Notes: generated from the sequence alone by a model not told the origin. 64,000 nucleotides of DNA from Massilia antarctica (GCF_015689335.1 NZ_CP065053.1:3844001-3908000), one strand, 5' to 3'; numbered from the stretch's first letter, positions 29,001 through 38,619 are shown. Numbers and translations are program-made.

Positions 29001-29379
29001 GATGCGCGTTCGAGGCGTTCCACGACATGCCGCCCGCCACGAACTTGCCCTGCACGACAGGCGGCAGGGTGGCAGGGGGTGCGCGCGGTGGAACGATAGC
29101 GGTCGCTGGCACCCCGGGCACAGGCCGGCTCGTGCGCTCGCGCGTCACTGCCGCCGGCAAGGTTTGCCGCTGCGCCAGGCCGTGGCTGGCCACTCTTTGC
29201 ATCAGGGCGCGCGTCTGATCGTGCCGTGGGCTGGCGTCTGCCAATGCCTGCAAGCGCATGGCATGCCCGCTGGTGTCCCGCCTGTCGCTAAAACCGGCGG
29301 GATCGCCCTGCGTCGCGGCGTGCACCGGACCGGCATCTTGCTGTACAGCCGACACTGTTGTCTGCGCCGTGCGTGTCAT
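26014..29379 (-). CDS. Large Ala/Ser-rich protein of unknown function (1121 residues)
   Basis: A single long frame with a good ribosome binding site (GGAGG before the ATG at 29379). There is no signal peptide or membrane helix. The first 120 residues look disordered and contain LQALADASPR (about 43-52) and PPVVQGKFV (about 105-113). Both resemble the spacer motifs of proteins found with extracellular contractile injection systems. Serine runs and Ala/Pro linkers separate more ordered blocks, for example ALVTMLGDELTHLRLHH followed by a region of mixed alpha and beta (about 465-600), and a helical region (about 640-830). No enzymatic motif was recognised. No secretion or injection genes are nearby. 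Calling it an effector would be speculation supported only by the leader-like motifs. Confidence 0.6.
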   Translation of the reverse strand: MTRTAQTTVSAVQQDAGPVHAATQGDPAGFSDRRDTSGHAMRLQALADASPRHDQTRALMQRVASHGLAQRQTLPAAVTRERTSRPVPGVPATAIVPPRAPPATLPPVVQGKFVAGGMSWNASNAHLLRREPALAGIASALVDFIVRMAASPNGYFGNMDETWDNVQGLARIGLSASQERARARQARKRVRNDDAHGYPDDGTAAASSSSSSALSAATQVALAPPGAFDEWHGYHRAASADLASQPSAASHEPAALAAAATARHNIASFVPLDLLSPETRQTGPFQTSQPDKYFRSQAEHPLLTIAENYKGKAAQEASRPALKKRWQANKNGKYATTGPPLSSLGLRPGNASLMETSLTRARFAELPQVLPTTAALPEGAAASTAPWPGSSSSSSFAPPSTLAPSSASAALSLSSQRDLAITELGLLIAEPDGGAMPYPPTAADEALRFSQSYILRRTSRSSAMADALVTMLGDELTHLRLHHTPGNTSLTIHLRSLFLGKAGHGVRERVVEWLQAYFAGRASVHAARLGIPLGLQIRQSFGFLDTTVANTGESLRLSFGSEPPEYLEALAAALRSFDRDVGVLAAALARSTAAAVPASSSNSTSSAAAAAAAPADPLISIDNGAWNPTSEQRKYAGVYQAMLLAEDDILAYATWVTEGRADDLGKRDPKKGLNDERSKNLQIMNNKASAALRAHLDAAAGLAEVAATALPIQADLDDAAMFAAHLLGSLDLVPTQAFAHLAHEALRNLRAAASRALATLRSRASGARGRGDAHSILRNATETIMEASYVLAAAVNAHADRDPLAEATARVRRILASGGAPGSADRQPRVHFADSGSQAIFNGTLAHMPPSAASGSVDFSATPSVYYETPRVGQALKPAREQATPVRIDTTSPYLAVPPPVQDDEAMEDIAAAASSAMPTTMLDATNTDPFSPEFLLSLPPSVSMVASSTVKLGQSGSDHLQQGSLIDLTGTAPVTDIAMGAQDRQLLAMYEDLRGANEVLGPNMSAATRAFLRDPREFLSPGAGAMAPASAAASSRMSAAAALLPALDALEPWRILRYLAWRDAEVLAYQLETANWRLVHGVWVDSHGAPVGVDRLATKAKELMIDVGELLRVERAHFAT

Positions 29380-29471
29380 CTTTCCCTCCGCGATGTCGCG
29401 ATCCGGTCAAGAGTTTATCGAGCGCCAGCAATTGTCCGGCGCGCAGTCAGGCTGTAGCGCGCGCCGGCGTG

Positions 29472-30161
<690 letters not shown>

Positions 30162-30253
30162 GGCGTGCTCTGGTTGATCGTTGAAGCCGCTAGTTTAAAC
30201 CTTTCGGGCACCGGGACGTACTGTTTAATGCGGCGCGCCGTACAATAGCGGCC

Positions 30254-31258
30254 ATGACCACGCCACTTTCCGACTCCGACACACCCGCCATCCACCCGTT
30301 CTCAACCCTGAGCCCCGAGTGCGTGCTTGACGCGTTAGAGAGCGTCGGCCTGCGCGCCGACGGCCGCCTGCTCGCGCTCAACAGCTACGAAAACCGGGTC
30401 TACCAGGTCGGCATGGAAGACGCCGCCCCGGTGGTGGCCAAGTTTTACCGCCCCGAGCGCTGGAGCGATACGGCCATCCTGGAAGAACACGCTTTTGTGC
30501 AGGAATTGACCGAACGCGAAATCCCCGTGGTCCCCGCGCTGACCCTGGATGGACGCACCCTGCACAGCTTCGGCGGCTTCAGCTTTGCCGTCTTCCCCCG
30601 GCGCGGCGGGCGCGCGCCCGAACTCGACGACCCCGCCGTGCTGGAGTGGACCGGGCGTTTCATCGGCCGCATCCACGCGGTCGGCGCCCTGAAAAGCTAC
30701 AGCGAGCGCCCGGCATTGACCATCGACACCTTCGGATGCGAACCGCGCGACTACCTGCTGGCCAACGACTTCATCCCGCCCGAACTGCTGGCCGCCTACA
30801 CCAGCGTGGCCGAGCAAGCCCTGGACGGGGTGCGCCACTGCTACGCGCGGGCGGGCGCATCGGCCCAGCTGCGCCTGCACGGCGATTGCCACGTCGGCAA
30901 CGTGCTGTGGACCCCGGACGGCCCGCACTTCGTCGACTTCGACGACAGCCGCACCGGCCCCGCCATCCAGGACCTGTGGATGCTGCTCTCGGGCGAGCGC
31001 AGCGACATGGTGCGCCAGATGAGCGACATCCTGGCCGGCTACGAAGACTTTGCCGACTTCGACGAGCGCCAGCTGAACCTGATCGAAGCGCTGCGCACCC
31101 TGCGCTTGATCCACTACTCGGCCTGGCTGGCGCGGCGCTGGAACGACCCGGCCTTCCCGGTCGCCTTCCCGTGGTTCAATACACAACGTTATTGGCAAGA
31201 CCGCATCCTCGAACTGCGCGAACAGATCGCGCTGATGGATGAGCCGGCGCTGTGGTGA
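30254..31258 (+). CDS. srkA: Stress response serine/threonine kinase (SrkA/YihE/RdoA)
   Basis: Protein kinase of the APH/choline kinase fold involved in envelope and oxidative stress survival. The 334-residue length and N-terminal motif LALNSYENRVYQVG are typical. The catalytic loop is HGDCHVGN at residues 209-216 (catalytic Asp211) and the metal-binding motif is FVDFDDSRTG. The YRPERW block holds the ATP-binding lysine region (VVAKFYRPERW). In E. coli srkA precedes dsbA; no dsbA is present here. Confidence 0.94.
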   Translation: MTTPLSDSDTPAIHPFSTLSPECVLDALESVGLRADGRLLALNSYENRVYQVGMEDAAPVVAKFYRPERWSDTAILEEHAFVQELTEREIPVVPALTLDGRTLHSFGGFSFAVFPRRGGRAPELDDPAVLEWTGRFIGRIHAVGALKSYSERPALTIDTFGCEPRDYLLANDFIPPELLAAYTSVAEQALDGVRHCYARAGASAQLRLHGDCHVGNVLWTPDGPHFVDFDDSRTGPAIQDLWMLLSGERSDMVRQMSDILAGYEDFADFDERQLNLIEALRTLRLIHYSAWLARRWNDPAFPVAFPWFNTQRYWQDRILELREQIALMDEPALW

Positions 31259-31390
31259 CGCTCCTGTAGAGCAAAGCGGGGAATTGGCTGGTTTTTCCGC
31301 GTCTGATCCGTGCGCCGGTGCGGGCCGACCTGACAGATAATCAACGTCAGGCCTTCCCATGCCGGGACGGTAGCCCAAGCGAGAACGACG

Positions 31391-34300
31391 ATGGAACCCA
31401 CACCAGCCCCGCACGACGATGCCAACCTGACCATCGCGCTGCCGCCCGACGGCGCCGTGCCCCAGGCTGCCGCTGCGGCCCCGGCTGCCGCCGCCGAACC
31501 CGGCCCCGGCCCCGACCGCGCCCAGTCCGAAATGCGCGCCATCCACGAAGCCATCGCCCGGGTCGAAGCCGAAGCCAAGGCGTCCTGCGCCGCCGAAAGC
31601 CGGGCCCACGCCGAAGCGCGCGCTCGTGGCCTGGCCGAAGAACGCGCCGCCATGGACGCCGCCGCCGCTGCCGCCGCCCTGCAAAACGCCCAAGCCTCCG
31701 AAGAAGCCATCGAAGCGAACCGCGACCGCCTCGAAACCCTGCGCGCCGCCGCCCGGGCCAGCCTGGAGCGCCTCGAAGCGGTGCGCCAGGAAACCGCCGA
31801 ACTGCGCGCCCGGGTCGAAGCCGACACCCAGATCAAACTGGCCGCCGAAACGCGCCTGAAAGCCGACGAAGAATCGCGCCGCCGCACCGCCGAACAAATC
31901 GCCGCCGAAGCCGAACTGGCCGAACAAGCCGCGCGCGCCACCGAAGCCCTGCTGGCCCAGACCGAGCAGGCGCGCCTGCAGGCGGTCGAACGGGTCGCCG
32001 CCGTGCACGCCGCCCAGGAAGAAGTACTGCACATCGCCAACGCCGACGCCCGCATGACCACCCTGGCGCGCGAACGCGAGCGCCAGGCCAAGGGTGCGCG
32101 CCACACCGCCGAACTGCTGGCCGACGCCGAATCCGAAGCGCTCGAACTGACCATCCAGCGCGAAAAAGCCGACCAGGTCGCCCTGGCCTCGGCCTTCGCC
32201 CGCGCCGTGGCCGAAGCGCGCGCGCTGGAAGAAGCACGCGCCCTGACCCACATCGAACAGGAACGCGAAGCGATCGCCATCGCCCAGGCCGAGTCCGAGC
32301 GGGTGGCCGCCCAGTCGATTCACCTGCGCCTGCAATCGGAAAAAGAACTGCGCGACGCTGCCTTGCACCGCGAACGGTTGGAAAAGATGGCCGCCGCCGG
32401 CGCTTGCGCCCGGCGTGACGCCGAAGCGCGCATCCTGACCGCGACCGAAGAACGCATCGAAGTCGACAAACGCTTGCGCGAAGTCGCCCTGGCGCGCGCC
32501 AAGGCCGAGGACGATGCCAGCGCCGTCGTGCAAGCGAAGGTGGACGCCGAAACCCGCGCCGCCGCCGAAGCGGCGGAACGCGCCCTGGCCGACCAGGCCG
32601 CTGCTGCTGCCGCCCTGGCCGAAGCCGAGGAACAGCAACGCGCGCGCGTGCTGGCCGACGAACGCGCCAGCCTGGCCCAGGCAGCGGCCGACCTGGCCGC
32701 CGCCCAAAACGCTTCCGAACAAGCCGCCGTGGCATCGATTGCCGAGCACGTCGAGCTGCAACGCCGCGCCAGCGCGCTGGCCGCCGACAAGGCTGCGCAA
32801 GCGGGGGCGCTGGCGCAGGCCGAACAAGCGCGTGCCGACGCCGAACAAGCCGCGCTGGCCCAGCTGCAAGAACGGCTTGAGGCGGAAACCCTCGCCGCCG
32901 ACGCGGCCCGGGCACGTGCCGACACCGAACAGGCCGAAGCGCTGTTGCTGCGCCGGAAAGCCGATGCCGAACAGCGTCTGGCCGAGTCCAGGCAAATCGA
33001 CGTGGAAGCGACCCGCCTGCTCGCCGAGCAGGTTGAGATCGACAGCGCGCAGGCCAGTGCCGCCGCCGAGGCCATTGCCGCCCAGGCGCGCGCGGCCTCG
33101 GCCCTGGCGCTGGCGCAAAGCGCGCGCGCCGAGGCCGAGCAGCAAACCCTGGCCATGGCCGAACAGGCGCTGGCGTTGGCCGAGGAAGCGCTGGCGCTGG
33201 AACGCGCACGCGCCGAAAGTGAACGCAACGCCCTGGCGCTGGCCGAACAGAACGCCGCCGAACAGCGCCAGCTGGCCGAGCTGGCGGCGAGCACCGAGCA
33301 AGCCAAACGGATCGAAGCGGATGCCACGCGCAAGCTGGTGCGGCAGGCCGAAACCGAAAGCGTGCAGGCCCAGGCCGCAGCCGACGCCATCGCCGCGCAA
33401 GCGCGCGCCGCCATCGACCTGGCCCAGACCCAGAGCGCGCGCGCCGTGGCCGAACAGCAAAAGCTGGCCTTGGCCGAACAGGCCCTGGCCGACGAACGAG
33501 CGCGCGCCGACAGCGAAGCCGCCGCGCTTGCCTTGGCCGAGCAAACCGCCGCCGCCCAGCGCCAGATGGCGGTCGCCGCCGCCCACGCCGAGCAGGCCAA
33601 ACGGCGCGAAGCCGACTACACCCACGCACTGGTGCAACAGGCCGAAATCGAAAGCGTGCAGGCGCAAAACGCCGCCGATACGATCGCCGCGCAGGCGCGC
33701 GCCGCCACCGAACTGGCCGAGGCGCAGCGCGAACGCGCGCGTTCCGAACAACAAAAGCTGGCATTGGCCGAGGAAACCTTGGCCCAGGAGCGTGCCCTGG
33801 CCGACAGCGAGCGCGCCGCTGTCATGCTGGCCGAGCAGACCCTGACCGCCAAGCGTCAGCTGGCATCGGCCGGCGCCGCCGCCGAGCAAGCCCGCCGTAC
33901 CGAAGCGCAGGCCGCGCGCGTGCTTGCGCAGCAGGCCCAGGTCGACACCGAACAGGCGGCACGCGCCGCCGACGCAGTCGCCGCCCAGGCCAAGGTGGCG
34001 GCCGAACGCGCCCAGGTCCAGCAAGTGCGGGCGCAAGCCGAACAACAGAAACTCAAGCTGGCGGAAGACGCGCTGGTTCTGGAACGTGCCAGCGCCGAGG
34101 CCGAGCGGGCCAGTGTCGAGACCGAACGCGCCTCGCTGGCGCTGATCGAGCAAAAGCTGGCCACCCAGCGTCAGCAACTGGCGGCCGACCAGCGCGCCGA
34201 GCAGGCGATTGCGGCGCGGCTGGCGTCCGAACAGGCGGCTTGCCTGTCGGCGCGCACGCGGGCCGAAGCCGAGCACGAAGCGGCCAGCATGGCGCGCCAG

Positions 34301-34621
34301 TTCCAGGTCGCGCAAGAAATTGCCGCCCTGGCCGCGCAGGACAAGCGCGACGCCCAGCGCGTACTGCTCGACAGCGCCCAGGCACAGGCCGAGATGCAGC
34401 GCAAGAGCGCCATCACCACCAAGGAAATGGCCGACGCCAAGCGCGAACTGGTGGCGCTCGAAATGCGCCGCCTGGAAGCCGACACGCACACCCTGATGGT
34501 CACCAAACACGCCATCGACGACGAAAAGCGCAACAGCGCCACCGACGCCGCTCAGCGGTCGACCTCGGCCACGATGACGCACGAGGTGCTGGGCCGTCTG
34601 ACCGCCCCGGCCAAGGGCTGA
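31391..34621 (+). CDS. Giant Ala/Glu/Gln-rich coiled-coil protein with 98-residue repeats
   Basis: 1076 residues, almost all predicted helix and coiled coil after a Pro/Ala-rich first 40 residues. No signal peptide, membrane helix or enzyme motif is seen. Residues 544-949 form four related blocks: 544-648 (105 residues), 649-746 (98), 747-844 (98) and 845-949 (105). These are 15, 14, 14 and 15 heptads, so every block keeps the coiled-coil register. Each block has the core pattern EIESVQAQ, IAAQARAA, EQQKLALAE and RQLA. The most likely role is a structural filament or scaffold in the cytoplasm. The long opposite-strand frame over this gene is a composition artefact. A ribosome-like site GAGAACGACG precedes the ATG weakly. 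Confidence 0.75.
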   Translation: MEPTPAPHDDANLTIALPPDGAVPQAAAAAPAAAAEPGPGPDRAQSEMRAIHEAIARVEAEAKASCAAESRAHAEARARGLAEERAAMDAAAAAAALQNAQASEEAIEANRDRLETLRAAARASLERLEAVRQETAELRARVEADTQIKLAAETRLKADEESRRRTAEQIAAEAELAEQAARATEALLAQTEQARLQAVERVAAVHAAQEEVLHIANADARMTTLARERERQAKGARHTAELLADAESEALELTIQREKADQVALASAFARAVAEARALEEARALTHIEQEREAIAIAQAESERVAAQSIHLRLQSEKELRDAALHRERLEKMAAAGACARRDAEARILTATEERIEVDKRLREVALARAKAEDDASAVVQAKVDAETRAAAEAAERALADQAAAAAALAEAEEQQRARVLADERASLAQAAADLAAAQNASEQAAVASIAEHVELQRRASALAADKAAQAGALAQAEQARADAEQAALAQLQERLEAETLAADAARARADTEQAEALLLRRKADAEQRLAESRQIDVEATRLLAEQVEIDSAQASAAAEAIAAQARAASALALAQSARAEAEQQTLAMAEQALALAEEALALERARAESERNALALAEQNAAEQRQLAELAASTEQAKRIEADATRKLVRQAETESVQAQAAADAIAAQARAAIDLAQTQSARAVAEQQKLALAEQALADERARADSEAAALALAEQTAAAQRQMAVAAAHAEQAKRREADYTHALVQQAEIESVQAQNAADTIAAQARAATELAEAQRERARSEQQKLALAEETLAQERALADSERAAVMLAEQTLTAKRQLASAGAAAEQARRTEAQAARVLAQQAQVDTEQAARAADAVAAQAKVAAERAQVQQVRAQAEQQKLKLAEDALVLERASAEAERASVETERASLALIEQKLATQRQQLAADQRAEQAIAARLASEQAACLSARTRAEAEHEAASMARQFQVAQEIAALAAQDKRDAQRVLLDSAQAQAEMQRKSAITTKEMADAKRELVALEMRRLEADTHTLMVTKHAIDDEKRNSATDAAQRSTSATMTHEVLGRLTAPAKG

Positions 34622-34691
34622 TGCCGGCGGTGCATGCGTCGCGAGCAGGCTGGGGTCCCGGTTGGCATGCTGATGGGGTAAGATTGGCGGC

Positions 34692-35411
34692 ATGACGAAT
34701 TTCAAGTTGCTGCTGGCCATGGTGCTGGCTATCCCGCCGGGATTGCAGGCGGCGGAGCTGTCGGTGCTGGTCGACACCAGTACCGACATGCCGATGGCGC
34801 GCTTCGAGCGCGGCCGGCTGGCCGAAGGCATCCACAAAGACATAGGCGAGGCGCTGGCTGGCGCGATGGGGCGCACGGCGGTGTTCGTCGCGCTGCCGCG
34901 CAAGCGGATTGTGCGGGCGCTGGAAGATGGCGGCGCGGACGTGCTGTGCAGCTACGTTCCCGAATGGCTTCCCGGATCGTTCCGCTGGAGCCGGGCCTTC
35001 ATTCCCATCACCGAAGTCTTGGTGACGGCGCGCAGCGCGCCGCGTCCGCGTAGCGTGATCGACGTGTCGGGGCAAGCGATCGGCACCGTGCTCGGCTACT
35101 CCCATCCCGAGCTTGACCGCGCCTTAGGCAAAGGATTCATCCGCGACGACGGCTTCAGTTCGCTGGCGAGTTTGCGCAAGCTGGCCGCCGGGCGCCTGCG
35201 CCATGTGGTCACGGCCAAGCTGTTTCTCGACTACCGTCTCAAGCTCGGCGACCCCGCGCTCGCGCTGCACCCGCCGCTGACGGTCAAGAGCTACCTGGGC
35301 CAATGTGCCGTCTCCCCCAAAGGCAAGGTCACCCTGGCCGAGGTCGACCAAGCCATCGGGCGCCTGATTGCCAAGGACGCCATCACCACCATCTTCGCGC
35401 GCTACCAGTAG
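34692..35411 (+). CDS. Periplasmic substrate-binding protein, SBP family 3-like
   Basis: 239 residues with a signal peptide (KLLLAMVLAIPPGLQA, cleavage near residue 20). The fold resembles family 3 solute-binding proteins: an early ELSVLVDTSTDMPM strand, an EGIHKDIGEALAGAMGR block, and RKRIVRALEDGGADVLCSY typical of such domains. It lacks permease and ATPase neighbours, so it may serve as an orphan receptor or sensor subunit rather than as part of an ABC importer. The ligand is unknown. Confidence 0.78.
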   Translation: MTNFKLLLAMVLAIPPGLQAAELSVLVDTSTDMPMARFERGRLAEGIHKDIGEALAGAMGRTAVFVALPRKRIVRALEDGGADVLCSYVPEWLPGSFRWSRAFIPITEVLVTARSAPRPRSVIDVSGQAIGTVLGYSHPELDRALGKGFIRDDGFSSLASLRKLAAGRLRHVVTAKLFLDYRLKLGDPALALHPPLTVKSYLGQCAVSPKGKVTLAEVDQAIGRLIAKDAITTIFARYQ

Positions 35412-35440
35412 CCGCCGCTACCGCGCCGCCACAATTCCCC

Positions 35441-35499
35441 AACCGGGGTCTGACCTCGGACTCGCAATATTTTTTCGTTTCCCAACCGGGGTCTGACCT
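35441..35499 (+). repeat. Composite repeat module, left copy
   Basis: Two direct copies of AACCGGGGTCTGACCT (35441-35456 and 35484-35499) separated by a 27-nt spacer containing GACTCGCAA and TTTTTTCGTTTCC. The whole module occurs again in reverse at 35632-35688. Confidence 0.85.
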
Positions 35500-35631
35500 T
35501 TGACTCGCAATTTTGTTAACCGGGCTGATGCTGTCTGGCCCGATCTTTCGCTGAGTTACGCCAAATTCGCCGTAGAAACGCGGAGATTGCGGTGTTTTAC
35601 GCTTTTCCAATGTCACAAAATTTCGAGACAG

Positions 35632-35688
35632 AGGTCAGACCCCGGTTAGGAAACGAAAATGTTGCGAGTCAGAGGTCTGACCCCGGTT
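35632..35688 (-). repeat. Composite repeat module, right copy (inverted)
   Basis: Reverse complement of the left module: AGGTCAGACCCCGGTT (35632-35647), then GGAAACGAAAAT and TTGCGAGTC in the spacer, then AGGTCTGACCCCGGTT (35673-35688). The 132 nt between the modules holds no gene that I can support. The arrangement suggests a small non-autonomous mobile element or REP pair. Confidence 0.85.
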
Positions 35689-35777
35689 GTGGGAGTGTTG
35701 GCTGGGCGTGTAGGAATTTTGGTGGTGTTTTGTATTTGCAATACAATCGACGCATTTCTTCCAACAGGCGTGTCTCC

Positions 35778-38510
35778 GTGACTTCCACTCCCATTAAAAT
35801 CGCTGCGGCGCTGGCCATCGCGGGCGCGGCCGGTGCGGCTGTTCTGTTTGCCGGACGTAAGCCAGCCCCGGCGACGCCACCGCCACCGCCCGTCAAGGCC
35901 GCCCCCGCGGCCGCGCCTGCGCCGCGTACCAATACGGCGCCGCTGATGACCGGCTTGCAGACCTTGCTGGCCAATTACCGCAAGATCATCGTGCTGCTGG
36001 CCGACGAGAAGTCGATGCCGCCCAACGAACGCGAACAAGCCCAGCGTGTCGGCCAGAATTTGTTCCACGAGAATCAGTCGCACGCCGCGAACCTCGAACG
36101 CGATCTGGCAGCGCTGCTCGCCTCCAGCCAGCCGAACCGCTTCGATGCCGTCAGCGAACTGCTCGGCTTCATCGAGTCCGATAAGTCCCTGTACGACGCC
36201 GACCGCCTCGCTTTCCGCGAGCTGCTGCAAGGCTTGCTGGCGGAAGTGGCCAAGGATTCGAGCTTGCCGGCCATTAAGCTCCACAAGCGCTTGTCGGAGG
36301 ATCTCGATGCGCTGGCCGAGATCGAGCGCAATTATGAGAAGGAAATCCGCCAGGTCTTCGGCCGTTACGAGTCGCGCGCGATCGAGCTAAAACGCGAGCA
36401 CTGGGACAGCTACCTGGCCTATCTCAAGACCCTGTACACGCGCGACACCATCCTCAAGGAGCAGGGCGTGGTGATGCCTTATCCGGCGTCGGCCTTGCCG
36501 CGCGAGGCCAAGACCAAAGCCGAGCCCGACCCCAACGAGATTTTCGGCACTTCCCTGCCCAGGAAAACCGTGGTGCTGACCTTCGACGACGGCCCCCACA
36601 AACGCTATAGCGAAGAAATCGCCGCCATCCTCAAGCAGTACGGGGTGCCGGCCGTGTTTTTCAGCGTGGGCCGCAACCTGGGCAGTGTCGATGCCGCCGG
36701 CAAGGCCACCTTGTCGGAGGGCGCCGCCGTCAGCCGCAAGCTCAAGGCGGATGGCTATACCCTGGCCAACCACAGCTACACGCACGCCCAGTTATCGAAA
36801 GAAACCGGCGACAAGCTCCAGGCTGAAATCTTCAACACCGATGTGCTGCTCAAGGCGATCGACGCCGGCCGCGCGCCACTGTTCCGCTTTCCCTACGGCG
36901 CGCGCAACAGCGAGGGCATGCATGCGCTGGAAGGCGCGCACCTGCGTTCGGTGATGTGGAATATCGATTCGCTCGACTGGGCTGATCCGGTCCCGGCCTC
37001 GATCGCGGAACGGGTCTTGCGCACGGTCGACAAGGAGGGCCGCGGCATCATCCTGTTCCACGATATCCATGCGCGCACGGTCAAGGCGCTGCCTGCCGTG
37101 CTGGACCGCCTGATCGCTGAGGGCTACCAGTTCGCCGGCTGGGATGGCAGCAATTTCACCAGCGCCAACACAGCCGCCGCGCCCGCCGAGAAAGTGGCGG
37201 TCAGCACGGGCTATGCCAATTCCTGGGCCATCGTGATCGGCATCGACAGCTATCCCAAGTGGCCCAAGCTGCAGTACGCGGTACGCGATGCCCAGGGAGT
37301 GCGCGAAGTCTTGATCGGCAAGTTCGGCTTCGCGGCCGAGCGCGTGGTGTCGCTGAACAATGCCGATGCCACCCGCGCCGGCATCCTGGGCGCCTTCCAT
37401 GACCGCCTGGCGCACGGCGGGGTGCAAAAGAATGACCGGGTCTTCGTGTTTTTCGCCGGCCACGGCGCCACTCGCCGGCTCAGTTCGGGCCGCGACCTGG
37501 GCTATATCGTGCCCTACGATTCCGACCCGACCCAGTTCGCCACCGATGCGATTCCGATGAGCGAGATCCAGAACATCGCCGAGAGCCTGACCGCCAAGCA
37601 TGCGCTGTTCGTGATGGATGCCTGTTACAGCGGGCTGGGCCTGACGCGCGGCGGCGGCGCCGGCGCTTTCCTGCGCGATAACGCGCGCCGCATCGGGCGC
37701 CAGATGCTGACCGCCGGCGGGGCCGACCAACTGGTGTCGGACGGCGGGCCGAACGGGCATTCGGTGTTCACCTGGACCTTGCTGCAGGCGCTGGCGGGTA
37801 AGGGTGACCTGAACGGCGATGGCATGATCACGGCCACCGAGCTGGCGGCGTATGTGGCGCCGGCGGTGGCGGGGGTGTCGAACCAGACGCCGGCCTTCGG
37901 CAGCCTACCCGGCTCGGAAGGGGGCGACTTCGTGTTCGAGTTGCCGGTCGAGGCCGAATTTCTCAATCCGCAGACGGCGCAGTTGTCGACCGAGGCAATC
38001 GCGCTCAACGCCAAGCTCGATTCGGTGCGTCCGGACACGCCCAAGGCGGACGACAAGCCTGGTGTGACCGCGCCGGTGGCGCCGGTCGCGGTCAAGGATT
38101 TGCAGGGCAAGGAGCAGAAATTGGTGACGCCGCTGGCGGTGCCGTCCTCGGCGCGCCAGCTGGCGCAGCGCGCCAACGATCGCGGTTTGCAGCTGTTTAA
38201 GGAAAAGCAGTATGCGGCGGCCGAGGGCGAGTTCACCGAGGCGCTCAAGCTGCGCGCCGACTTTGCGCTGGCGGCCAATAACCTGGGCTTTGTGTACTAT
38301 AAACAGGGGAAGTTTGCCGAGGCGGCGCGCTGGTTCGACAATACCGTGAAGATGGATCCGTCGCGCGCCGTGGCCTACCGCAACCTGGGCGATGCGCATG
38401 CCCAGGCGGGCGATGTGGCGAAGGCGAAGCAGGCCTACAAGACCTTCCTGGAACTGGCGCCGGCCAGCGCCGGGGCTGCGTATGTGAAGCAGCAGCTGGA
38501 AAAACTGTAG
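35778..38510 (+). CDS. Polysaccharide deacetylase-caspase (C14)-TPR fusion protein
   Basis: 910 residues from a GTG start at 35778; the frame is open further upstream but runs through the repeat module, so the later start is preferred. Residues about 5-25 form a hydrophobic anchor (IKIAAALAIAGAAGAAVLF), so the rest is probably periplasmic or outside. A helical region (about 50-240) is followed by a NodB polysaccharide deacetylase domain (about 265-455) with TFDDGPH (Asp271) and HSYTH (His332, His336) as metal ligands. A caspase-like C14 domain (about 475-720) follows, with His562 in FFAGHG and Cys616 in MDACYSG. Residues about 676-690 (GDLNGDGMITATEL) look like an EF-hand loop. C-terminal TPRs span about 795-905. 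All catalytic residues appear intact. Confidence 0.85.
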   Translation: MTSTPIKIAAALAIAGAAGAAVLFAGRKPAPATPPPPPVKAAPAAAPAPRTNTAPLMTGLQTLLANYRKIIVLLADEKSMPPNEREQAQRVGQNLFHENQSHAANLERDLAALLASSQPNRFDAVSELLGFIESDKSLYDADRLAFRELLQGLLAEVAKDSSLPAIKLHKRLSEDLDALAEIERNYEKEIRQVFGRYESRAIELKREHWDSYLAYLKTLYTRDTILKEQGVVMPYPASALPREAKTKAEPDPNEIFGTSLPRKTVVLTFDDGPHKRYSEEIAAILKQYGVPAVFFSVGRNLGSVDAAGKATLSEGAAVSRKLKADGYTLANHSYTHAQLSKETGDKLQAEIFNTDVLLKAIDAGRAPLFRFPYGARNSEGMHALEGAHLRSVMWNIDSLDWADPVPASIAERVLRTVDKEGRGIILFHDIHARTVKALPAVLDRLIAEGYQFAGWDGSNFTSANTAAAPAEKVAVSTGYANSWAIVIGIDSYPKWPKLQYAVRDAQGVREVLIGKFGFAAERVVSLNNADATRAGILGAFHDRLAHGGVQKNDRVFVFFAGHGATRRLSSGRDLGYIVPYDSDPTQFATDAIPMSEIQNIAESLTAKHALFVMDACYSGLGLTRGGGAGAFLRDNARRIGRQMLTAGGADQLVSDGGPNGHSVFTWTLLQALAGKGDLNGDGMITATELAAYVAPAVAGVSNQTPAFGSLPGSEGGDFVFELPVEAEFLNPQTAQLSTEAIALNAKLDSVRPDTPKADDKPGVTAPVAPVAVKDLQGKEQKLVTPLAVPSSARQLAQRANDRGLQLFKEKQYAAAEGEFTEALKLRADFALAANNLGFVYYKQGKFAEAARWFDNTVKMDPSRAVAYRNLGDAHAQAGDVAKAKQAYKTFLELAPASAGAAYVKQQLEKL

Positions 38511-38619
38511 GAGGACATCCCGCCTGCGCTCCCCCGCGCTCGACGCCGGTCCCGCCATTGACGCAAGCGGCGCGGCTGGTGGTGGGGGAAGGACGGAGCA
38601 AGGCCGGAGAAGGCGGATC

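Noticed and set aside
30335..34903. 1522-residue open frame on the minus strand opposite the coiled-coil gene
   Set aside because: The opposite strand of GC-rich, Ala/Glu-repeat DNA rarely contains stops. The frame crosses srkA and the binding-protein start, has no sensible domain, and the plus-strand coiled-coil protein explains the sequence.
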